A stretch of 64,000 nucleotides of DNA, taken from assembly GCA_029237915.1 (NCBI GenBank), contig JAQWHD010000016.1, positions 1 to 64,000 on the forward strand, in the 5' to 3' direction. Under the pieces are notes generated by a model. It did no database searches. It was not told the DNA's origin and saw only the letters and a list, made by a program, of their open reading frames with translations. Positions within the stretch are counted from its first letter, which is position 1. Each line of letters opens with the position of its first letter. This DNA comes from Thalassotalea sp. (GTDB taxonomy: Bacteria > Pseudomonadota > Gammaproteobacteria > Enterobacterales > Alteromonadaceae). This document shows, in pieces, positions 57,278-64,000 of the stretch. A program made the translations under genes and the position numbers.

Positions 57278-58447
57278 TTAACTTAACGTTGCTTTTAAGG
57301 TATTTATATCATCAAAACGGGTACGTATGTCACCTCGCTTTGTTGCTGCGCGTCTGTCTTTTAGCTTTTCTAAAGAGTCAATAAGCACATGTAAAGGTGG
57401 TCCACTTGCCGTTACTTTAGACATGTGTTGTTGTCCCATTGTGGTGGCGGCTTGTGCGATATACTTTTTAACTAATTGTTCATGATGCTGAATGGCGGTG
57501 GCACCGTGTAATTTGCATACATCTAAAAATAAACTTAAATTCTCTTGATACCAACTTTGCGTATGACAATTACTTGCTGCTAAAAAGTCGTCCATTATGC
57601 TTGTTCTGCGCATACAATCTCGTAATATCAATTGATCTTCAGGCATCATAAATAAAAATTTATCTACTAACATTTGCGAATAGGAAGGCTCATTGGCAGA
57701 GCACAAACCCAGTTGTAAATCGAGTACATTAATTCCGGCAAAATCACCAGCATTGGCGCCACGATATACTTCTTTACCGACACGATAAGGTTTGTAATAG
57801 GGGCGAACTTGATAGAAAAAAGCGTCAGTATCAAGCTTATTGAATAGTTGCTTATTTGAGTCGATAACGTCAATTAGGGCTTGCTTGGCAACTTTCAATA
57901 AATCGGCTGCAATAGGGTGAGAAATACCTAATGGTTGGATTTTTATTAATGCATCTGCCGCTCGTTTATAAGCTAAAATGCCTTTAGTGTTGTAATCAAT
58001 AAAGATCTCTTCAGCATCTAAATCGGTAAAACGTTTATAGGTGCCATTAACGGCTTTGTTGTGTGTGGTTAAATGAGCAGTAGCAAAACGTGGCGTAACA
58101 CCAATTGATGCGCCTATGTGCATGGCAAGTGCCGAAGCCTCTGTTAGTGGAGAGGTGCGCTCGCGTGAAGGCTCGGTAATTTCATGGCGACGACACGCCG
58201 CCATATAAAGGCCGACATTACCTAATAAATCAAATGCATTGTCAAAGCCGTTATCGGTATTACCTTCGGCTAATAAAGGGTGGATCAACTCTTCCCCTTC
58301 ATGTTGTAGTTGTTGTTTTAATTCTTCACCAACGTTTTCTACATTGGCTTTATCTTCTTGTGCCCAATAAATCGTTTCTAGTTCACTGTTTATTTTGCAA
58401 AAATTCCCTCTGATCCATTGATCAAAAGCTCGTGAGTTTGCCGTCAT
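57278..58447 (-). CDS. PrnB-like / DUF1864 family protein (indoleamine/tryptophan dioxygenase superfamily)
   Basis: YRGANAGDFAGINVLDLQLGLCSANEPSYSQMLVDKFLFMMPEDQLILRDC; operon-like spacing (10 bp) with the PLP enzyme. Confidence 0.72.
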   Translation of the reverse strand: MTANSRAFDQWIRGNFCKINSELETIYWAQEDKANVENVGEELKQQLQHEGEELIHPLLAEGNTDNGFDNAFDLLGNVGLYMAACRRHEITEPSRERTSPLTEASALAMHIGASIGVTPRFATAHLTTHNKAVNGTYKRFTDLDAEEIFIDYNTKGILAYKRAADALIKIQPLGISHPIAADLLKVAKQALIDVIDSNKQLFNKLDTDAFFYQVRPYYKPYRVGKEVYRGANAGDFAGINVLDLQLGLCSANEPSYSQMLVDKFLFMMPEDQLILRDCMRRTSIMDDFLAASNCHTQSWYQENLSLFLDVCKLHGATAIQHHEQLVKKYIAQAATTMGQQHMSKVTASGPPLHVLIDSLEKLKDRRAATKRGDIRTRFDDINTLKATLS

Positions 58448-58589
58448 ATCTGTCTCTGATATTTATTATAATAATACGCTGATGTTAACAGAGTGTGGGC
58501 GCGTTATTTTGTCAATTAATAGTAAATTTATTCGAATAATTAGCGTATTGTGCTATTTTAAGTGGATAAATTAGAGAATATAACTCAGA

Positions 58590-59063
58590 GTGTGTTTTTT
58601 GTATAAATTGGATAGTAAAGATAAAGCTATTGTTGAAATATTACAAAAGCAAGGGCGTATATCTATTTCAGATTTAGCCCAGCAAGTAAGTTTATCTGAT
58701 AAGCCTTGTTTGCGTAGAGTAAAGAAACTAGAGCAGAGCGGCGTTATTGAAGGTTACAGCGCCATTATAAATAGGCGGGCAGTAGATCACAGTGTACTGG
58801 TTTATGCATTTGTACGTTTAGCTGCTAACACTGATACTCTAGCGCAAAAATTTGAGCAAACCTTAGTCGATTTAGAGCATGTTTTAGAATGCTCGGTAGT
58901 GACAGGATCTTATGACTACTTGTTAAAGATCGTAGCTGAGGATCTAGAAAGCTATGAGAGCTTTGTTAAAAAATCATTGGGCAGATTAGATTTTATTTCA
59001 ACCATTGAATCGACTGTGGTGTTAAAGCAAACATTTTCACGCACCACCTTACCCATTAAATAG
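58590..59063 (+). CDS. Lrp/AsnC family transcriptional regulator
   Basis: LDSKDKAIVEILQKQGRISISDLAQQVSLSDKPCLRRVKKLEQSGVIEGYSAIINRRAV; GTG start, divergent from the PrnB-like operon. Confidence 0.94.
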   Translation: MCFLYKLDSKDKAIVEILQKQGRISISDLAQQVSLSDKPCLRRVKKLEQSGVIEGYSAIINRRAVDHSVLVYAFVRLAANTDTLAQKFEQTLVDLEHVLECSVVTGSYDYLLKIVAEDLESYESFVKKSLGRLDFISTIESTVVLKQTFSRTTLPIK

Positions 59064-59102
59064 CAGTTATTTAATGGAGAAAGCGGGGCGTGCTAGCATT
59101 TG

Positions 59103-61058
59103 TTAAGCTGACTTTTTGGTTTTTGCCGGCGCTTTTCTTTTATAGCTACTATTGTTTTTACGCTTGAATTTAGGTTTGTTGGCAAGCTTAGGAAAATGCA
59201 CTAACGGCTGCTCACTCGCTTGTTTTATCATGCTGCTGATAGTTGTAAGCAAAGGTGACATAAAGTTTTGGTAGCTTGCTTGTTTGTCACAAATTGCATT
59301 GAGTGTTGATTCCCAATGAGCGGTCATATCAGGTAGTGTGGCTTGCTCGGGTAGAGCTTTTATTAACGAACTGCCGACTTCGGTTGCTTTAATTTTTTTA
59401 CCTTGGCGAACTAAATATCCCCGTTTAAATAACAGCTCAATAATACCGGCACGCGTTGCTTCTGTACCTAAACCATCGGTATCTTTTAAGACTTTCTTTA
59501 TTTCGGCATCGCGGACAAATTTAGCAATACCTGTCATTGCCGCAAGTAATGTTGCATCGGTGTAATCTTGCGGGGGCTGAGTGTTTTTTTCTACTACTTC
59601 ACCGTAATTACACTGCAATATATCGCCTTTTTGCAGCTGTGGCAGCAATTGTGATTCGGTGTTAGCCGCTTTACTGTCAGCCGATTTTCTTTTAAAAAGA
59701 GCTTTCCAGCCTTCAACTATAGGTACTTTGCTGTTTACCTTAAATAAGCCATTTTCAATGGTCAGCGTAACTTTGGTTTGGGCGTATTGGTAAGCCGGAT
59801 AAAACTGAGCTAAATATTGAGTTACGATCATTTGATAAATATTTTGTTCAAATGAATTCAAGTTACTCTGACCCCTTGATTTTTCGGTGGGGATTATTGC
59901 ATGGTGGGCGCTAACTTTACTGTCGTTCCAGGCTTTACTTTTTATGCTCAAGTCGGCGTTTTTGGCAAACACTGAAAATGGCAGATCTGCTTGTGCTAAG
60001 TTACTTACAATTGCTGTTGCTTGCGATAATTGTTCTGTTGGTAAATAGCGGCAATCTGAACGCGGGTAAGTTATTAATTTGTGCTTTTCATATAAACTTT
60101 GGCATACATCGAGCACTAACTTGGCATTCATAGAAAAGCGATTAGCTGCATCTATTTGTAATGCTGATAAGTTATAAGGTAGCGGTGCAAACTGTTTTTT
60201 TTGTTCTTGTTTTAACTCAGTAACAACTGCTGGTTTATTGTTTATTCGCCCGGCTACATTTTCTGCTAGGGCTTTTACTAGTACTCTGCCTTCTTCATCC
60301 ATATAAGGTTGGCAAGCTTCGGATGGCTGCCACTTGGCGGTGAAAGATTGTTTATTGCTATCTTCTATATGGGCGCTAACTTCATAGAAAGGCTTGCTGA
60401 CAAAGTTGTTTATATCATTGTCACGTTGTACCACTAAACCAAGTATTGGGGTTTGCACCCGGCCAACGGATAACACGCCATTAAAACCTGATTTTTTGCC
60501 CATGATGGTATAGGCACGAGTAAGATTGAGTCCATATAACCAATCAGCTCTTGAGCGGGCAAGTGCCGATACCGAAAGCGGCATAAATTCACTGTTCGGT
60601 TTTAATGAATTTAATGAGCGTTTAACCGCAGGTAAATTTAAATCACTGATTAATAAGCGCTGCACACTTGCTTTCTTTTTGGCGCTAACTTTTAAATAAT
60701 CAATGACTTCATCAACTAATAGTTGACCTTCTCGGTCAGGATCGCCGGCATGAATAATATGATCACACTGCTTTACCAGTTTTCTTAACACGGTTAGCTG
60801 CGAGCGAGTTTGTGTTTTTGGTTTTAGCTGCCAAACATCGGGCACAATAGGTAAGTGTGCCATGTCCCATTTTTTGAATTTATCATCATAAGCGTCTGGT
60901 TCAACTTGCTCGAGTATATGCCCAATACACCAACTCACAATGTCGCCATTGCCAACTTCAATATAGCCTTGTTGTTTTTTATGTGGTTTAGGTAAGGCGT
61001 CGGCGATAGCGCGGCCTAAGCTGGGTTTCTCGGCAATGTATAACTTCAAAGTAAACAC
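59103..61058 (-). CDS. topB: DNA topoisomerase III
   Basis: KLYIAEKPSLGRAIADALP, HAGDPDREGQLLVDEV, SVGRVQTPILGLVVQRD, ITYPRSDCRYLP. Confidence 0.96.
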   Translation of the reverse strand: MFTLKLYIAEKPSLGRAIADALPKPHKKQQGYIEVGNGDIVSWCIGHILEQVEPDAYDDKFKKWDMAHLPIVPDVWQLKPKTQTRSQLTVLRKLVKQCDHIIHAGDPDREGQLLVDEVIDYLKVSAKKKASVQRLLISDLNLPAVKRSLNSLKPNSEFMPLSVSALARSRADWLYGLNLTRAYTIMGKKSGFNGVLSVGRVQTPILGLVVQRDNDINNFVSKPFYEVSAHIEDSNKQSFTAKWQPSEACQPYMDEEGRVLVKALAENVAGRINNKPAVVTELKQEQKKQFAPLPYNLSALQIDAANRFSMNAKLVLDVCQSLYEKHKLITYPRSDCRYLPTEQLSQATAIVSNLAQADLPFSVFAKNADLSIKSKAWNDSKVSAHHAIIPTEKSRGQSNLNSFEQNIYQMIVTQYLAQFYPAYQYAQTKVTLTIENGLFKVNSKVPIVEGWKALFKRKSADSKAANTESQLLPQLQKGDILQCNYGEVVEKNTQPPQDYTDATLLAAMTGIAKFVRDAEIKKVLKDTDGLGTEATRAGIIELLFKRGYLVRQGKKIKATEVGSSLIKALPEQATLPDMTAHWESTLNAICDKQASYQNFMSPLLTTISSMIKQASEQPLVHFPKLANKPKFKRKNNSSYKRKAPAKTKKSA

Positions 61059-61150
61059 TCATAATTGAACACTTTGCTTATAATATAATAAGACTGTGTT
61101 TTTATACAGTCTTATTTTTGAAGTAAATGAGGTGTCTAACTTATAAGGTT

Positions 61151-62152
61151 TTAATAATGTTGAGTCGGTTGGGTGCTTAATAACTCAATTAGATAATCAG
61201 GTAATTTTACGCTGATTTGGTCTTGCAAACGAGTATCAAGTAGTTGCTCTTCTTTGGCTGATATTTTGATTGGCCAGCGCTTTGAGCTGATCACAGTATC
61301 GCCATCCATAATGCTTAAATCGTAGCTACCACGTAGCCAATACCATTGATTAGTAAAGGTTGGATCGATAGTGTCTAGTTTTGCTTTTAAAGTTAAATTT
61401 GATTGCTCGGCATGTGGTATGCCTAACTGTCCTAAAGCCGATTGTAAAACGTTATTACTGCGCTCACTTTCGGCTTTGGTTGCCACTTTTAACTCTGCTA
61501 ATGAATGTTTAATTAAGGTTTCTATTTCTTTGCTACTGGTTTTATTAACAATACCTTGATTAGCAACTTGTACTAATTGTTTGTTAGCTACTTCTCTTTT
61601 TATTTGTTCGCTGCGAGCTTGACGCAAAGCGGTTAATGCGAGTACCACATTAGGTGCTTTGTTACTGCTAAAGCTGATTAATGCTTGGGTATTTTTATCT
61701 GCATTCCTAATGGTTTGAGTTAGATGTCTTGCCGCTTTTTGCTTTACTAAAACCGCTAAGGCGTAATACTCGCCAGTAGGGCTCTGCCAGGTTTCCTTAA
61801 CTATCGCACCTTGTAATTCTAACTCTGTATTGGTCACTATGTTACGTGATAGCTCTTGCGTAGTTGTGGTTTGCATACCTGCAAGTGAACTTGTACTAAT
61901 GGCACTGGTTAAATCTGAGGTATCAGCTTCGATTTCAACGGTAAATATCTTCGCTAGGTTAGCTAAGGCTACATTTGACGCTCTATCTCGTTGTGTTGAT
62001 TGACCAACAGCGGTTAAATATTGAGTGCTAGAATAGGCGCTGTCAGGAGAGTTTATCCAGCTTGGAGGTGTTGTCTGATCATTACTGCTACATGCAGCGA
62101 GTAAGAAGCTACAAAATAGAATATGCAAAGTTAGTTTTAACTGATGTTTCAT
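61151..62152 (-). CDS. LPP20 family lipoprotein
   Basis: Lipobox LLAACSSND; TPPSWINSPDSAYSSTQYLTAVGQSTQRDRASNVALANLAKIF. Confidence 0.85.
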   Translation of the reverse strand: MKHQLKLTLHILFCSFLLAACSSNDQTTPPSWINSPDSAYSSTQYLTAVGQSTQRDRASNVALANLAKIFTVEIEADTSDLTSAISTSSLAGMQTTTTQELSRNIVTNTELELQGAIVKETWQSPTGEYYALAVLVKQKAARHLTQTIRNADKNTQALISFSSNKAPNVVLALTALRQARSEQIKREVANKQLVQVANQGIVNKTSSKEIETLIKHSLAELKVATKAESERSNNVLQSALGQLGIPHAEQSNLTLKAKLDTIDPTFTNQWYWLRGSYDLSIMDGDTVISSKRWPIKISAKEEQLLDTRLQDQISVKLPDYLIELLSTQPTQHY

Positions 62153-62225
62153 AGTATTTCCTTTATATATACTTTCTTATAGCTGTATTTGATAAATTTA
62201 TCCATTTAAGACTAAATGGCGAAAC

Positions 62226-63557
62226 TTAATAAATCGATTTGTCTTGCTGGTAATGAAAGAGTTTGTCACTAATGCTACTGGTTAAAATAACGTGTTTACT
62301 ACCTGCTGTTAACTCGATTTTGCGCTTGGCTAATTTGCGAGCGCGTATCGATACATTTTCTTCATTAGTTGATACATACGCGTATTGAATAGATGCCGGT
62401 AACATGTTCCAGCTACGCACGTCTGCCGATTCGCTTAATACTGTGGCCACGTTCATAAGAAAACCTGCTAGAGGATCTTTTTTCTCAGCATTTTTTACCG
62501 CATCATATTTTATGACTGCCCTTGCCGTTGTCGCTAGTAATATTGCTGGATACTCAGCGTCTAGATCTTCTCTGGCAAGTACGTCAACACTTTCAATCTC
62601 AGTGGTGCGGATATCTTGTTCACCAACATCTATATCTGCACTGCCAATACTTCGAGCCACATTTGGGTAAGAGGGCATTGCGATACGAACTAACTGGTCA
62701 TTACGATTATCGTGATAACTAGGCACCATAATAGAAACTTCTTTTTTACTGGTTACTACACTGTCAAAATGTATAAAGTATAAGTTGCTGTTGTTTGCTG
62801 CGGTTAACTCGTTAATTTGTTCATCACTTATGGCGAATTCGGTTTTATATTGATCGAATTGATCGAGTACACCTAGTTCTTTACTTAACCGAGTTAATGA
62901 TAACTTTATATCGTCAGTTAAAGGCGCACCGCGAGCTTGCATTAATTCTGCGGCAAATTTATAACTGATAAATGCATTATCTTGCTCATCTAGTAACTCA
63001 TAAATAATCGCTGAAATAACATGGGCACTGGCCAGTTGCCCGGAGTTTGAATCTTTTTTTATTAACTTTTTCATCATGATGTCGGCTTGCAATATTTCAA
63101 CACAGGCGGCATCAGGGTCATCGTTAAATAAATAAGACAAGGCTAAAATATTATGTACCATAACCAAATCGGAAGGTGTACCAGAGTAACTTCGCATGGT
63201 TTCATTTACGGTTGCTGCGCCAATATTTTCAGAGAAAGATGTGGCAAAGAGTATTGCCATTTCATCTTTAGCTAAAGTTAATGATGTTATGGCTGCAGGG
63301 TAGTCTTGCGATAAAAATTGCAAAGTCCCAATATTTAAATTAAATAAAGGGCGATCCCTTTCTTCAGGCTTCAACGTTTGGATCTGGGTAAGAACTGCTT
63401 CAGGTGAGTTGGTATTTAAAGATTGCGATAATAGGTTTACTTTTTTATGGGTGACACTACAGCCTGAAAGTATTAACAGAGCAAATAGTAAAAAAAATCG
63501 GTAGCTAATAAAAGAGGGCAGAAAAGATCTTCTGCCCATAGTAATACTCATTAACAC
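62226..63557 (-). CDS. COG3014 family lipoprotein with TPR-like N-terminal region
   Basis: Lipobox LILSGCSVTHK; FNLNIGTLQFLSQDYPAAITSLTLAKDEM; position between LPP20 and LpoB-like genes. Confidence 0.72.
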   Translation of the reverse strand: MLMSITMGRRSFLPSFISYRFFLLFALLILSGCSVTHKKVNLLSQSLNTNSPEAVLTQIQTLKPEERDRPLFNLNIGTLQFLSQDYPAAITSLTLAKDEMAILFATSFSENIGAATVNETMRSYSGTPSDLVMVHNILALSYLFNDDPDAACVEILQADIMMKKLIKKDSNSGQLASAHVISAIIYELLDEQDNAFISYKFAAELMQARGAPLTDDIKLSLTRLSKELGVLDQFDQYKTEFAISDEQINELTAANNSNLYFIHFDSVVTSKKEVSIMVPSYHDNRNDQLVRIAMPSYPNVARSIGSADIDVGEQDIRTTEIESVDVLAREDLDAEYPAILLATTARAVIKYDAVKNAEKKDPLAGFLMNVATVLSESADVRSWNMLPASIQYAYVSTNEENVSIRARKLAKRKIELTAGSKHVILTSSISDKLFHYQQDKSIY

Positions 63558-64000
63558 TTATTTTCTCATTTTACTGTTTTCAACAAGTTTTTTGATTTTC
63601 TGTTGGCCGATCCAAACTTTTCGGTTGTCTTTCATGCTGATTAACTCTAAATCAACTTGATAAAAACGAACTTGATCGGTACCGTCAACATCGATGATGG
63701 TGTTGATTTTACCTTGCATCATGTAGTCTGCGCCAATCTCTTTGCCCATTTCACTGCGAGTTTCTTCCGTTGCGTTTAAGTCTTGATCGCCACGTTCTTC
63801 GCGGATCTCTTTACGTGCTGTAGCATCGGCAACAAACTCTACATCACCTGAGTTAATTAGTTCACGTTCGATATCAGCAATAAAGGTCTGAGTATTGATA
63901 TGCTCGTGGCTTAAATTTTTAATTTTACCAACGATGACCGTTGGCGCTTTTCCGGTTGCTTGCATGTGTTTTTTAAACCAAGGTCTAGATAACGCATCTT
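63558..64000 (-). CDS. Penicillin-binding protein activator LpoB-like (partial, runs off the window)
   Basis: KAPTVIVGKIKNLSHEHINTQTFIADIERELINSGDVEFVADATARKEIREER; the frame stays open upstream of the track Met (DALSRPWFKKHMQATGK...), so the 5' end is beyond 64000. Confidence 0.82.
   Translation of the reverse strand, partial: DALSRPWFKKHMQATGKAPTVIVGKIKNLSHEHINTQTFIADIERELINSGDVEFVADATARKEIREERGDQDLNATEETRSEMGKEIGADYMMQGKINTIIDVDGTDQVRFYQVDLELISMKDNRKVWIGQQKIKKLVENSKMRK

Noticed and set aside
1-64000. tRNA or rRNA genes
   Set aside because: No convincing cloverleaf or rRNA sequence seen by eye in intergenic regions; a tRNAscan-SE/barrnap run would be decisive.

Overview
This 64 kb window looks like a chromosomal segment of an Alteromonadales/Colwelliaceae-type marine gammaproteobacterium (inferred from gene content and low GC). 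About 12 kb of conserved housekeeping sequence opens it (ndk, rlmN-pilW-rodZ-ispG-hisS-yfgM-bamB-der), followed by a 10.8 kb gene for a giant lipoprotein, then xseA, guaB and guaA and assorted metabolic genes. The main accessory region is ~39.4-54.9 kb: a GH10 enzyme, three Cys-type S1 sulfatases, a GH3 enzyme, a DUF1800/DUF1501 pair, a LacI regulator and an adjacent octaheme cytochrome c. Two 14-bp palindromes of the form TGAyAnCGnTrTCA lie in the two divergent intergenic regions of this locus. One is nested in a 42-bp near-perfect palindrome that also encodes mirror-image TTGACA-17-TTTAAT promoters on both strands. Further on are a PrnB-like (IDO superfamily) + kynureninase-like + Lrp cluster, topB and an LPP20/COG3014/LpoB-like set. 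Other points of interest are the ~3.9 kb internal duplication in the giant lipoprotein, EF-hand-like Cys repeats, a three-tier hairpin between guaB and guaA, mutually exclusive hairpins after ndk, a MITE-like element, a (CTAGAAA)n heptamer at two loci, and two small genes missed by the ORF track. All identifications come from reading motifs by eye; no database search was run.
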